This document shows positions 1 through 10,041 of a stretch of 35,560 nt of DNA, piece after piece (position 1 is the first letter of the stretch; each line of letters begins with the position of its first letter). Made by a program: the position numbers and the translations under genes. This stretch comes from Mycoplasmopsis lipofaciens ATCC 35015 (GTDB taxonomy: Bacteria; Bacillota_I; Bacilli_A; Mycoplasmatales; Metamycoplasmataceae). The stretch lies in contig NZ_JMKY01000007.1 in assembly GCF_000686585.1 (NCBI RefSeq), positions 1 to 35,560 of the forward strand, in the 5' to 3' direction. The notes under the pieces are model-generated. The model ran no database searches, was not told the origin of the DNA, and saw only the letters and a list, made by a program, of their open reading frames with translations.

Positions 1-1
1 T

Positions 2-274
2 TCAATACCAAAACCTAAATCTCAATATGCAAGTTTTAAATATAAAAATGAACAACCACAAGTTGTTAGAAATATTTTAACAGAACGAGATGATTTTATG
101 GATTATTATCGAGGTTTAAGTTGATTTCCTTCATTAGACGAAATGAAAAATAAATTTGGAAATAATTCAAGTAAAAATTTTTGAAGCTACTATATTAAAT
201 GAGTGCCATTTCCTAAAAAAGATGACGGTTCATATCGTGAATCAGAAATTATTGAAAATTTTACTAATGATTAA
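2..274 (+). CDS. 3' end of an unrecognised gene (partial)
   Basis: An open frame enters from the left edge and ends at TAA 272-274, giving about 90 C-terminal residues with two Trp read from TGA near the middle and another just after. The segment is rich in charged and aromatic residues (motifs such as DDFMDYYRGLSWFPS and NFWSYYIKWVPFPKK) and shows no membrane segment or signal. I do not recognise the family. Its start lies outside the window. It converges on dinB, with about 90 bases between the two stop codons. Confidence 0.6.
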
Positions 275-302
275 GAAAATTTAATATACATTAATTCGGT
301 TC

Positions 303-324
303 TTTTCATTGAAACAAATGAAAA
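303..324. repeat. hairpin between convergent genes
   Basis: TTTTCATT and AATGAAAA flank a 6-nt loop between the unknown partial gene and the end of dinB. There is no U-run directly after the stem on either strand, so it is only a possible weak terminator. Confidence 0.3.
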
Positions 325-364
325 AAATATTAAAACAATTGAGAATTTTAAAAAATAATAAAAA

Positions 365-1609
365 TTAGTTTTTTTTCGCTAAATCTTCTTGTAAATATTT
401 ATTTTGTATATTTTCTTTTATTTTATTTCTTTGAAATTCTGAGCCAGTTTTTACTATTTTATTTTTAAATTTTCTATTTATTTTATTTATTATTTCTTCA
501 GTTTTGCTTCTTGTATTTTTTTCTTGAATGTTAAATAATGATATTGGTTTGCCTATTTCAAATTCATTGACTAAATTAGTTAATCTTACACCAATACCCC
601 GGTATAAATCTTCTTTTCAAAGTTGGTTGAATAGATCAAGTGCTTCTTTATAAACAAAATTTTCATTATTAGTATATGAAGTAAGATTTTTTTGTTTACT
701 ATTTCAAATTTTATTTGTGTCACGAAGCATTACAGTTATTGTTTTGCCTATTAAATTACGATTTTTAGCTCTTGTACAAATTTTAATAGTTAACTGTTTT
801 AATATTTTGAGTAAATCTCTTTTTTCATCTAAATCATAGGCTAAAAAGGTTACTTCATTACCAATTGATTTTAAATCATTATGTTGATATGTTAATTCGC
901 TTTCACCCAAACCTTGTGCTTCATTTAAGTAATGTTGTGTTCTAGATTTAAAAATTTTAACTAATTCATTATTATTGATATTTTGTTTTGCTAAATCACC
1001 TATAGTATTGATATTTATTTTTCTTAATTTATGTGCAGTAGGTTTACCTATTCCAAAATAATAATTAATATCTAATGGCCAAATAATTTCTTTTATCTTA
1101 TTTAAAGGTGTATAAAAAATTCCAAATGGCTTACCTAAATTTGTGGACATTTTCGCTAAAAATTTGGTATGGGAAATACCGATTGTAATTGGTATTTTAA
1201 ATTGATTAAATATTGTTTTTTGTATTTTTTTAGCAAAAGTGATAAAGTCAATATTTTTTACTTCATTTGTGACATCTAATCAGCATTCGTCAATTGAAAA
1301 AACCTCCAAATTTTTGCAAAAATTTAAAGAAATGTATTCAAAAATTTTATTTGATAATGTTATATATAAATCAAAATTAGGTTCAATAAAAATAGTTTTA
1401 GGCTCAATTGCTAAAACTTTATTTTTGGTTCATCCAACTTTAACACCTTTATTTTTTAATTCATAACTAACAGAAGAAACAATTGAACGTTTTAATTTTC
1501 GTCCAATTGCTAATGGTTTATTCACATAATCACTATTAAGCGATCTATGAGCACTACAAAAATAAGAGTCAAAATCAATGTGAAAAATTATTTTTTCTTT
1601 ATTATTCAT
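365..1609 (-). CDS. dinB: Y-family DNA polymerase (DinB/UmuC type)
   Basis: Translesion DNA polymerase that copies past damaged bases. Read with TGA as Trp, the frame runs unbroken for 414 residues, a normal length for the family. The first palm carboxylate motif HIDFDSYF lies at residues 10-17 (Asp12), and the second, SIDECWLD, at about 105-112 (Asp107, Glu108). A helix-hairpin-helix-like stretch (GIGKPTAHKLRKI) and the little-finger domain follow. Near the C-terminus PISLFN resembles the sliding-clamp motif QLSLF. Its ATG lies inside the last codons of sufU (8-nt overlap), so it should be translated from the sufS-sufU transcript. DinB, UmuC and ImuB-like members cannot be separated here; DinB is the simplest name. 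Confidence 0.88.
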
Positions 1610-2027
1610 TTTTTAATTTTTCCCTGAGAGAATTAGCAAGCATTAGCGCACAATTAAGACGATTATAATGTTGTTTAACATTATCAAATATTTGTAATTC
1701 ACCCATTTTTTTTAATTCTTCATTTTTCAATTCTTTACCATTTATAAATAATTCATAACAATTTATTAATTCTATCGCTTCATCAATGGTTTTATTTTTA
1801 ATTAAGGAACATAAAATATCAGTTGCCGCTATAAAAAAAGCACAACCTTGTCCATTAAAAATAATTTCAACAATTTTATTATTCTCAATTTTGTATTTAT
1901 ATTCTAAATGATCAGAACATGATATACCAAATTCTTCAAATTGAAAATTGATATTTTCTTTTTTATTAACCGGTTTTAAATAATGATCCATTATTATTTT
2001 TCTTTTTTCTTCAAGATTATAAGACAA
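1602..2027 (-). CDS. sufU: Fe-S cluster assembly protein SufU/IscU-like
   Basis: Takes sulfur from the cysteine desulfurase SufS. The SufU hallmarks are present: Cys37 and Asp39 in SCSDHLEY, Cys62 in GQGCAFF and Cys126 in RLNCALML. The 25-residue spacing between the first two Cys is typical of the family. I place the start at TTG 2027-2025 because GGAGGTGA, a near-perfect complement of the 16S 3' end, ends 5 nt upstream, and the protein then begins MSYNLEEKRKIIMDHY as relatives do. The ATG at 2042 would put that Shine-Dalgarno inside the gene. The start lies within the last codons of sufS. With the TTG start the protein has 141 residues. No separate scaffold (SufB/C/D) is visible in the window. 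Confidence 0.85.
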   Translation of the reverse strand: MSYNLEEKRKIIMDHYLKPVNKKENINFQFEEFGISCSDHLEYKYKIENNKIVEIIFNGQGCAFFIAATDILCSLIKNKTIDEAIELINCYELFINGKELKNEELKKMGELQIFDNVKQHYNRLNCALMLANSLREKLKNE

Positions 2028-3165
2028 GAAAATCACCTCCATTTTTTAATGCTTCTACTAATTTATCAATATCGCTTTTATTATTATATATTGCTAAACT
2101 CACTCTAACAAACGATGTTTCATTAGTAATTTTTTGCAAATAATGAGCACAAAATATACCTGATCTTACATATATGTTTTGTGTGGCTAAATAGTGTGCA
2201 ATATCTTGAGGATTGTATCGACCAATATTAAACATTATGATATGACTTTTTTTATCATTGTATAACTTAATATCTCTAATTTGTGATAATTTCTTATAGG
2301 CATAAATACTTAAATTGTCTAATTTTTTTTGAACTTCTTTATAGTCTAACTCATTTACAAAATCTAATGATTTATCAAACATATGATATGCAGCTAAATT
2401 AGGTGTTCCTGCTTCAAATAAGTTATTTTTATTTAATGTGTAGTTACAATTGTTACCATCAACATTTTTAATTGTCCCACCGCCTGTATATTTTGGTTTT
2501 AATTTATTAAGCAAATTATTTTTAATAGCTAATACTCCAAAACCAGTAGGTCCATAGAGTTTATTTGTACTAAAAGCAATAACATCACAATTTTCAAATG
2601 TAACTTTTTGATAAATAATAGCTTGTGCAGCATCATTAATAACATAAGCATTTATTTCTTTAGCTTTTTTATATATTTCTTCTATTTCTTGTTTAATATT
2701 CATGTTATTAGTTTCTTGTGCTAAAGCAATAATTTTGGTTTTATTTGATATTTTATTTAATATATCATCAGTTATGACAACTTTTGCTTTACATATATTA
2801 GCTAAATCAATTCATGGTGTCATATTTGAAGCATGATTAAATGCGTGAATTAATATTTCGTCATTTTTTTTAACAATATCTTGCATCATTAGGGCAATTT
2901 TATTTAATGAATCTGTTGTACCGCTTGTAAAAATTATTTCATTAGTATTGCAATTTAATAATTGTGCAGTTTTAGTTTTTACTCTTTTCATTAACAAGTT
3001 ATTGTATATACCAATCTCACTATTATCAGTTCTACTGCTTACACTATATTTTCTATAAAAGTCATCTGAAGCTTTAATTGCTGACACTGGCTTCATAACT
3101 AACGCAGCATTGTCTAAATAGATAATTTTTTTTAACATTGGAAATTTATTTCTTATATATTTCAT
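2017..3165 (-). CDS. sufS: cysteine desulfurase SufS
   Basis: PLP enzyme that removes sulfur from cysteine to alanine and hands it to SufU. The frame is continuous once the TGA at 2812-2814 is read as Trp118, giving 382 residues. Key sites: Asp178 and Gln181 in VINDAAQAI (PLP ring contacts), Lys202 in FSTNKLYGPTGFG (Schiff-base lysine) and Cys339 in RSGIFCAHYL (persulfide cysteine). The usual His before the PLP region is in HAFNHASNMTPW. It is the first gene of sufS-sufU-dinB. No Shine-Dalgarno is visible before the ATG; TAAAAT lies 7 nt upstream, so this mRNA may be leaderless or nearly so. Confidence 0.9.
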
Positions 3166-3417
3166 ATATTCTATTTTAATTGATTCTATTTTATTTAGAT
3201 ATAACTTTTTAATTTAAACGAATTTAATTCATTTTGACAAATTTCTAAGTTTAAAAAAATAAAAAATAATCATTAATATTTAGTTATATATGTATAATAA
3301 GAAAACCAAAAAAATGTCTAATATAAAAAAATCTATTTTTGTTTTTGCAAAAAAAAAATTACTATATAATAAAAAGGCACTTATATATTTTAAAGATTAA
3401 CGTTTAAGGAGGAAGTC
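3166..3417. promoter_or_regulatory. divergent promoter region sufS / rplM
   Basis: Intergenic region of about 250 bases with over 80% A+T. For rplM the best -10 is TATAAT 3365-3370, with a weak T-rich/TTTGCA -35 about 15-17 nt upstream. Another TATAAT-like box sits near 3292. For sufS, TAAAAT at 3178-3173 lies 7 nt before the ATG. A short direct repeat (ATTCTATTTTA, twice) lies at about 3168-3194. A strong AGGAGG precedes rplM. No small gene was seen. Confidence 0.5.
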
Positions 3418-3852
3418 ATGAGACAAACAACAATTCTCAATAGAGAAAAAGCTGATAAGAAATGATATGTTGTTGATGCCGAAGGACAAGTTTTAGGTCG
3501 TTTAGCTGCTTTTGTTGCTTCTGTTTTAAGAGGAAAAACAAAACCAACTTTTACACCTAATGCTGACATGGGTGATTATGTTATTGTTATAAACGCTGAA
3601 AAAATTATTTTAACAGCTAATAAAGAAGAAGACAAAATGTATTACCACCATTCAGGTTATCCTGGAGGATTGAAAAGCATTAATGCAGCAAAATTAAGAG
3701 TTAAAAAACCAACCGCTTTGGTAGAAAAAGCTATTTATGGTATGCTACCACATACAAAATTAGGAAATAAACAACGTAAAAACTTATTTGTAGTTGTTGG
3801 TTCAAATCATGGACATGAAGCTCAAAAACCAGAAAGTTTAGAGGTGAAATAA
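3418..3852 (+). CDS. rplM: 50S ribosomal protein L13
   Basis: Large-subunit protein that binds 23S rRNA early in assembly. The protein has 144 residues with family motifs [15 protein letters not shown] near the N-terminus, [12 protein letters not shown] in the middle, HHSGYPGG, and [12 protein letters not shown] with a basic stretch towards the C-terminus. The ATG follows AAGGAGG at normal spacing. One Trp is encoded by TGA near residue 16. It is followed after one base by rpsI, the usual L13-S9 operon. Confidence 0.96.
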
Positions 3853-3853
3853 T

Positions 3854-4255
3854 ATGGCTAAAAAAGAAATTATTGAATACCGTGGTTTAGGTCGTCGTAA
3901 ATCATCAACTGCTCGTGTTATTTTAAGACCTGGAAAAGGTGAATTTAAAATTAATAACCGTAGCGCAAAAGATTATTTAACATCAGACTTATATATTCAA
4001 GATGCTGAACAACCATTAGTTTTAACAGAAACAAAAGGTAGTTTTGATATTATAGTTAATGTTCATGGTGGTGGATTAAGCGGTCAAGCTGGAGCAATTC
4101 GTTTGGGTATTGCTAGAGCATTATTATTGGCTAGTGATTCATATAGAGCAAAATTAAAACCTGCAAAAATGTTAACTAGAGATGCTCGTGTTAAAGAACG
4201 TAAAAAACCTGGTTTGAATTCTGCTCGTCGTGCACGTCAATTCTCAAAACGTTAA
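3854..4255 (+). CDS. rpsI: 30S ribosomal protein S9
   Basis: Small-subunit protein whose C-terminal tail reaches the P-site tRNA. It has 133 residues, with [12 protein letters not shown] near the N-terminus, [20 protein letters not shown] in the middle and the diagnostic basic tail ending RRARQFSKR. The start codon follows AGAGGTGA, which lies inside the last codons of rplM, so the two are translationally linked. tRNA-Ile lies 64 bases downstream with no strong terminator between them. Confidence 0.97.
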   Translation: MAKKEIIEYRGLGRRKSSTARVILRPGKGEFKINNRSAKDYLTSDLYIQDAEQPLVLTETKGSFDIIVNVHGGGLSGQAGAIRLGIARALLLASDSYRAKLKPAKMLTRDARVKERKKPGLNSARRARQFSKR

Positions 4256-4280
4256 TTTTTATCAATTATTTTAATAATAT

Positions 4281-4314
4281 TACTACTTTTTCTATTAAAA
4301 TAGAATATGTAGTA
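4281..4314 (+). repeat. two-part hairpin just upstream of tRNA-Ile
   Basis: TACTAC (4281-4286) pairs with GTAGTA (4309-4314), and inside them TTCTATT pairs with AATAGAA. The hairpin ends 5 bases before the tRNA. No U-run follows, so it is more likely a processing or leader structure than a terminator. Confidence 0.45.
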
Positions 4315-4319
4315 TTTAT

Positions 4320-4396
4320 GCGAGCGTAGCTCAGCTGGTTAGAGCACACGACTGATAATCGTGAGGTCGATGGTTCAAGTCCATTCGTTCGCACCA
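4320..4396 (+). tRNA. tRNA-Ile (GAT)
   Basis: A complete cloverleaf can be drawn: acceptor GCGAGCG with CGTTCGC, D arm GCTC..GAGC, anticodon stem CACGA/TCGTG around loop CTGATAA (anticodon GAT), and T loop GGTTCAAGTCC. CCA is encoded (4394-4396). It probably shares the rplM-rpsI transcript or starts from a weak promoter in the short gap. Confidence 0.96.
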
Positions 4397-4427
4397 TTTC
4401 ATCGAAAGATGTCCAAATATAAATTTT

Positions 4428-4450
4428 GCTACCAAACTTGGTAGCATTTT
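4428..4450 (+). terminator. rho-independent terminator after tRNA-Ile
   Basis: An 8-bp stem, GCTACCAA/TTGGTAGC, with a 2-nt spacer (a larger effective loop) is followed by ATTTTTAATCATTTTTT. It ends the rplM-rpsI-tRNA unit. Confidence 0.8.
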
Positions 4451-4485
4451 TAATCATTTTTTATTTTTTATATATTGTTAATTAG

Positions 4486-4497
4486 TATAATTAAAAT
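4486..4497 (+). promoter_or_regulatory. -10 box of a probably leaderless transcript (cupin gene)
   Basis: TATAAT at 4486-4491 is followed by only 6 nt before the ATG at 4498, so transcription should begin at or next to the start codon. No Shine-Dalgarno is present. The -35 region is weak. Confidence 0.55.
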
Positions 4498-4842
4498 ATG
4501 TATTCAAAAGATGAACAAAAAGAAATAACTGTTATTAAACAAAATTTATTTGAATATTCAAAAGTTCAAAAAAATAAAGAAGATATAAAAAAAATATTTA
4601 ACAACAAATATGGCAAAATTGAATTGATTTATTCAAATGAAATTACTAGTGATTGAATTAGAAATGAAGATATTGAAATTTGCTTTTTAATTAACGGCGA
4701 AGCAATTATTCAAGATAAAAATAACAATTTAATTAATCTTAATAAGGGCGATGTGATTTATATTTCAAAGGATTTGAAACACAAAATTGTATCCACGAGC
4801 AATGATGCAATTTGAATTGCTTGTCATTTTGAAAGTGAATAG
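4498..4842 (+). CDS. small cupin-domain protein
   Basis: A 114-residue protein with a C-terminal single cupin barrel: IEICFLINGEAIIQ, then LNKGDVIYISKDLKHKIVS, matching the pattern of cupin motif 1 and the Gly-Asp-x-x turn with a following His. The N-terminal 40 residues are charged and probably helical. The substrate cannot be told from sequence. Its stop codon TAG overlaps the Shine-Dalgarno (AGGAG) of galU, so the two form one unit and a role in sugar or nucleotide-sugar metabolism is possible, but this is inference from position. Two Trp are encoded by TGA. Initiation is probably leaderless. Confidence 0.7.
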
Positions 4843-4852
4843 GAGAAAAAAA

Positions 4853-5749
4853 ATGAAACAAATTAAACATGTAAAAAAATTAATAATTCCAGCAGCTGGT
4901 TGAGGAACTAGATTTTTACCAATGACTAAAATTGTTCATAAGGAATTAGTTCCGATTTTAAATAAACCTGTTATTGATTTATTAGTAGATGAAGCTATTC
5001 AATCTGGAATTGAAGAAATAATTATTATTGTTAGTCCACGTAAGAAAAATCTATTAAATTATTTTTCAGTCGACCAAGATTTACAATCAGAATTGATAAT
5101 TAAAAAGAAAAAGAATCTATTAATAAAAGTTAAATCAACCAACCGTTCAACTTATATAACTCGTTGTATGCAAAATCAACAACATGGTTTAGGACATGCC
5201 TTAGCAATTGCTAAAGATTATATTTCAGATGAACCATTTGCAGTCATTTTAGGGGACGATTTAATTAGAAGCAAAGTTCCTGCGATTAAGCAATTAATTG
5301 ATTTTTATTATCAACAAGATGGAGTTAATGTTTTAGGTGTTCAAGAAGTAGAAAAAGAAAATGTTTCTAAATATGGAATTGTAAAGCCTTTGAATAATAG
5401 TGAAAAAAATAATAAATTTTTTGAAATTGTCGGTGCTGTTGAAAAGCCTGAATTATCAAAAGCTCCATCACGTAAAGCAATTTTGGGTCGTTATGTTTTT
5501 AATCCTCAATTATTGGATATTTTGTCTAAAATTGAATATGATGGTAAAAACGAAATACAAGTCGTAGATGCTTTTGAAGAATTAATGAATAAATATAATC
5601 AAAAAATTTATGCATTTGAATTTGAAGGAACTAGATATGATTTGGGTTCTATGGAAGGCTTTGTTAAGGCAAATATTGACTATGCTTTAGAAGATTGCGA
5701 AATTAAGGATAAAATTTATAAATATATTGAAAGCAAAGTTAAAAAATAA
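4853..5749 (+). CDS. galU: UTP-glucose-1-phosphate uridylyltransferase
   Basis: Makes UDP-glucose from UTP and glucose-1-phosphate, the sugar donor for mycoplasma glycolipids or capsule. It has 298 residues, normal for GalU. The nucleotide-binding signature IPAAGWGTRFLPMTK is at about 12-26, followed by KELVPILNKPVI (usually KEMLPIVDKP). Further motifs are NQQHGLGHALAIAKDY, FAVILGDDLI (metal-binding Asp), VEKP, GRYVFNP, and EFEGTRYDLGSMEGFVKANI near the C-terminus. AGGAG lies 7 nt before the ATG. The next gene starts on the last base of its stop codon (TAATG). Confidence 0.92.
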
Positions 5750-7158
5750 TGAAATTAAATAAAAAAATTTTTTGAATGAATTTTGCATTATGTTTTTTGT
5801 CAAGTATTTCTTTATCATGTAATAATAGAGCTATTAAAAATGAAATAACTTATAATTCTAAATTTGATTTTATAAATCAAGATTTAAATAAAATTTTAAA
5901 GACGAATTTTGAAGTTTTTTCAGATAAAAAAATTGATGATGTTAATTATGAACAAATTTATGTTTTTGTAAATAATTTAATTAAAAAATATAATTTAAAT
6001 TATCAAATTTTAAATTTAATTGTAAATAAAATGCAAAACAAAATTAATTTTAAATTTAATATTGCATTTAATAATGAATATATATCGAAATACGTAGATA
6101 TTACTATTTCGAATTTTAATTTTTCTTCTAATGTATCAGACAACGAAGAAGCTGATATTACAAAAATTAGAATTTCCAATTGAAACGTTTTAGATTATTC
6201 GAAATCGAGTAAGGAAATTAAAACTCTTGCTCTGGCTAGTATAATTAATTATTTAAATGTTGATTTGCAAGGTATTATTGAATTAAATGATGAAAAGGCT
6301 TTAATACTTCTTGTTACTAAATTAAATGAATTAAATCCAAAGGCAAATTGAAAATATATAATTAGTAACAAAAAAGATTGAAATCCAAATCTTCAAGCAA
6401 ATTCTAAGCAACATGAGTATGTAGGAATTATTTATAAAAGTTCTATTTTAAAACTAAAATCGTTTATTAATGGTGAAGAATTTTTATCATATAATAATTC
6501 GACATTTGTAAATTATATTCAAAATGAAAAGATTGGTTATGTTAGACCGCCATTTGGAGCCTTTTTTGAAACAAAAGGAAAAATAAAAAATGACTTTACT
6601 TTCGTTATTAATCATTTTGATAGCCCACGTGCTAGTAAGTATGAAACAACAATTAATAATATAAATAATCATAAAATTCAATCACAAGGTTCTCAAGAGC
6701 TTGAAGAAGCTTTAAATTTATATAATTTAATGAATTGATATGATCAATTAGATGGCAAAAACAATGAATTAATTTTTATGGCTGATACCAATATTTTAGA
6801 AGGCAATGCAAATGTAGTTTTTGAAGATGCGATCAACAAGGGTTATATTTCATTAATTGATGACGATAAAAAGAATAGTACTTCATTAGCTCAGTCATTA
6901 AAAAAATATTCTCAACCATATGATAAAATTTTTTATAAAGGTGATTTAAAATATGAAAATGTTGGGTTTTATCCTTTATACAATATTTTTGAAGATAAAA
7001 TTATTGAAGATTTTGATAATCTAGATAAATGAATTTATTATTTTAATAATACTCTTAAACACTCATATTCTAAAGATTATGGATATATTTATTATGGAAT
7101 ATCAGATCATTGTCCTATATATTTTGATGTTATTTTAAATAAAGATGACTTAGATTAA
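5749..7158 (+). CDS. mnuA: membrane nuclease lipoprotein (EEP family, MnuA-like)
   Basis: A 469-residue surface lipoprotein. A short hydrophobic signal ends in the lipobox SISLSC (Cys24). The C-terminal half matches the endonuclease/exonuclease/phosphatase fold: GIIELND (metal Glu), FVINHFDSPR (catalytic His), FMADTNI (Asp/Asn) and ISDHCPIYFDV near the end (SDH motif). Mycoplasmas use such enzymes to digest host DNA for nucleotides. The frame is continuous with several TGA Trp codons. The ATG overlaps the galU stop by one base, so it is co-transcribed and probably depends on coupled translation. The gene symbol is by family analogy. Confidence 0.8.
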
Positions 7159-7249
7159 TAAAAAATAGAATATTTTATTAAATTTGTACATTTTTTTCTA
7201 AAATGTTTTAATTTTACAAAATATATATTAACAATGGAAGGAATCAAGA

Positions 7250-8233
7250 ATGAATATAAAAGAAAAGGAAAAATCAAGTGTTATAAAGGACGCTTTAAAA
7301 GAAATAACTAAAAAATTTGGCGAAGAAGCAATAATGCTTTTTGGCGAAAAGGATTACGAAAAGCATACAGAAGTATTTTCAACAGGATCTTATTTGCTTA
7401 ATGAAGCATTAGGAATTGGTGGTTATCCTAAAGGAAGAATAATAGAAATTTATGGACCGGAAAGTAGTGGTAAAACTACTTTATGTTTGCATGCAATAGC
7501 TGAAATTCAAAAAAATGGTGGTATAGCTGCTTTTATTGATGCAGAACATTCTATTGATCCTATTTATGCAAAAAATTTAGGTGTTGATTTAAATAATTTA
7601 ATTTTGAGTCAACCAGATTCGGGAGAACAAGCATTAGAAATTGTTGATATACTTGCCAAAAGTGGCTCAATAGATTTAATAGTTGTTGATAGTGTGGCAG
7701 CTTTAGTACCAGAAGCTGAATTAAATGGAGATATGCATGATCAACAAATTGGTTCACAAGCTAGATTAATGTCTAAGGCATTAAGAAAAATTACAGGTAA
7801 TTTAAATAAAAACAAAACATCAATTATTTTTATTAATCAAATTCGTGAAAAAATTGGTGTTATGTTTGGAAATCCTGAAACAACAACAGGTGGTAGAGCT
7901 CTTAAATTTTATTCATCAATAAGAATCGAAGTTCGAAAGTCAACTTCAATTATTGATGGTAAAAATATAATGGGCAATGAAGTCAAAATTAAGGTTGTTA
8001 AAAATAAATTAGCTGCACCATATAAGAGTTTTATAACTCAAATAATTTTTAGTAAAGGGATTGATTCAACAAATGAACTTGTCGATATTGCCTTACAAAA
8101 AAATGTTTTTGAACGTAAAGGATCATGATTTTCATATCAAGGAAAAAATCTCACTCAGGGCAAAAAATCTTTAATAGATATCTTAAATAGTAATTTAGAA
8201 TTTAAGCAAGAAATAGAAAAATTAGTGCTTTAG
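7250..8233 (+). CDS. recA: recombinase RecA
   Basis: DNA-dependent ATPase that forms the recombination filament and pairs homologous strands. It has 327 residues, slightly short because the acidic C-terminal tail is small. Walker A GPESSGKTT is at 69-77; other motifs are IAAFIDAEHSIDP, LIVVDSVAALVPEAEL (Walker B) and FINQIREKIGVMFGNPETTTGGRALKFYSS written here as one conserved region (loop 2), in short FINQIREKIGVMFGNPETTT. A TGA Trp sits near residue 294. GGAAGGA precedes the ATG. A likely promoter is TTGTAC with TTTAAT 17 nt downstream, about 7184-7212. A strong terminator follows. Confidence 0.97.
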
Positions 8234-8250
8234 ATTAATAGGAAATATAG

Positions 8251-8281
8251 ATGTTATTTGTTTTATGCAAATAACATTTTT
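8251..8281 (+). terminator. rho-independent terminator of recA
   Basis: A perfect 10-bp stem (ATGTTATTTG/CAAATAACAT) with a 7-nt loop is followed by TTTTTA. It separates recA from truB. Confidence 0.85.
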
Positions 8282-8316
8282 ATAGTAGAATAATAAAACA
8301 TTAATAAGGAGGGGTG

Positions 8317-9171
8317 ATGTTTTATTTAATTAACAAAGAAAAAAACATTTCTTCATTTAAAGCTATAAAAACTTTTGCAAAAAAATTAAAAATAAATAAA
8401 GTAGGTCATACAGGAACTCTAGACCCTATGGCAACAGGGCTTTTATTAGTTGCAACTGATGATGATACAAAATTGATTTCTTATATTGAGAATAAAATAA
8501 AAGCTTATGTTGCAACTATTCGTTTTCAATATGCGACAGATACATTTGATGCAGAGGGTAATATAACATATACTTCAAATAATCTAATTCAAAAAGATTT
8601 TATCCCAAAAATTTTAGACTGATTATTAATTCAAAATTTCCAAATTCCTCCTATTTATAGTGCAAAAAAAATTAATGGCATTAAGAGTTATGAATTAGCT
8701 AGAAAAAATAAAGATGTTATTTTAACAAAACAAAAAATTAAAGTTTTTGATGCCAAGATTTTAGATTTTAATTTCGAAAAACAAATATTAAAAATTTATT
8801 TAAAGGTCAGTGAAGGAACATATATTAGATCATTGGCAAACGATTTAGCAATTCAATTTAATACTTATGGGCATTTAATTGCTTTAGATAGAGTTGAAAT
8901 TGGTTCATTGAATAAAAATGACATTAAAAATAATAATTTTAGTAAAATAGATATTACACCCCTTTTAAAGCATGAATTATTTTTTGCTAATAAAAAACAA
9001 ATTAAGAGTTTAAAAAATGGTTTTGAAATAGATGCTAAAAATTATCAGGAGGATGTATATTTTTTAGTTGATAAGGAAGATGTTAATAAAACTATTTTGG
9101 GTATTGTGGAATCAAATAAGCAAAAAATTAAAGTTAAAAAACTTTTTGGAAATAGACTAAAAGAATACTAA
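8317..9171 (+). CDS. truB: tRNA pseudouridine-55 synthase
   Basis: Isomerises U55 in the T loop of tRNAs. It has 284 residues. The catalytic motif GHTGTLDPMATGLLL contains Asp36. IPPIYSAKKINGIKSYELAR and VSEGTYIRSLANDL are the other TruB signatures, and a short C-terminal extension follows. AGGAGG lies 4 nt before the ATG at 8317; an in-frame GTG directly before it (8314) would be too close to the Shine-Dalgarno. It lies 11 bases upstream of the HAD phosphatase gene, with ribF close behind, an arrangement like the truB-ribF neighbours of other Firmicutes. Confidence 0.93.
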
Positions 9172-9182
9172 AGGAGAAAAAT

Positions 9183-10022
9183 ATGAATAAAGAACAGTTA
9201 AAAAATAATATAAAAATAGCTGCTTTTGATGTTGATGGAACATTACTTCCATATTCTCAACCAGAATTTAGCGATAATGTTACATTAATGATGAAAAAGT
9301 TAAAAAATAGAAAAGTTGTAACTGTACTTTCTACTGCAAGAGAATTTGTATCAATTGGTAAATTAATGAATAAAACTCCTGATTTGGATTATTTTATTGG
9401 TGCTAATGGAATGTTTGTTTATGATGTTATCAATAAGAAAGTCATTTTTGAAAAAAACGTTTCATTTAAAGACTTAGTTATTATGTATGATACTTTTAAA
9501 AATTATCAATATTGTTCTGGTTTTATGATTATGGATAAAAATAATGGATATGTATCTAAAAATATGGATATTGATACTTGATTTTTAAAGCCACACAAAG
9601 CAAAACTTAAAAAATTAGATTACAAGAGTGTTGATAAAGATCATCTACATATTATAACAATAGCCTGCGAAGATGATGAAGCAACTAGAATGTGTATGCA
9701 ATTAGCTAAAGAAGTAATTGAACAAAATAATTTGAATTTGGAAATTAATTCACAATGACATAAAGGATTTTTTATTACTCCTAAAGGTGTTCATAAGTTT
9801 TCTACTCTAGATTGGTTATGCAATTATTTAGGTTTTTCAAGTCAAAAACATTTAATTGCTTTTGGTGATAGTTCAAATGATTTGGAAATGATTAGAGATT
9901 CTGCTTATGGAGTTTGTATGGAAGATGGAAGTGAAGAAGTTAAAAGTGTTGCCAAAGATATTGCATTAACATGTAAAAAAGATGGCGCATATTTAAAACT
10001 TCAAGAATTAGAAATAATTTAA
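9183..10022 (+). CDS. Cof-type HAD-superfamily phosphatase
   Basis: A 279-residue hydrolase of the Cof/YidA-like group, acting on small phosphorylated metabolites; the substrate cannot be predicted. Motif I is AAFDVDGTLL with nucleophile Asp16 and acid Asp18. Motif II is near VTVLSTAREF, a Lys-containing stretch (WHKGF) provides motif III, and motif IV is IAFGDSSNDLEMI near the C-terminus. The large middle cap is typical of type IIB HAD proteins. AAGGAGAAAAAT precedes the ATG. It carries both a TGG and TGA Trp codons. It is probably co-transcribed with truB. Confidence 0.88.
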
Positions 10023-10028
10023 TTGCTT

Positions 10029-10041
10029 TATAATTACTAAC
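10029..10041 (+). promoter_or_regulatory. -10 box of a probably leaderless transcript (ribF)
   Basis: TATAAT at 10029-10034 lies 7 nt before the ATG at 10042, and there is no Shine-Dalgarno in the 19-base gap after the HAD gene. RNA starting here would have no leader. Confidence 0.5.

Noticed and set aside
1239-1466. A small plus-strand gene of 75 codons
   Set aside because: It is antisense to the palm domain of dinB and has no ribosome site.
2017-3165. sufS as two genes or a frameshifted pseudogene
   Set aside because: The break is a TGA codon read as Trp in this genetic code; both halves are in the same frame and the active sites are intact. The same holds for dinB, argS, hisS, gltX and others.
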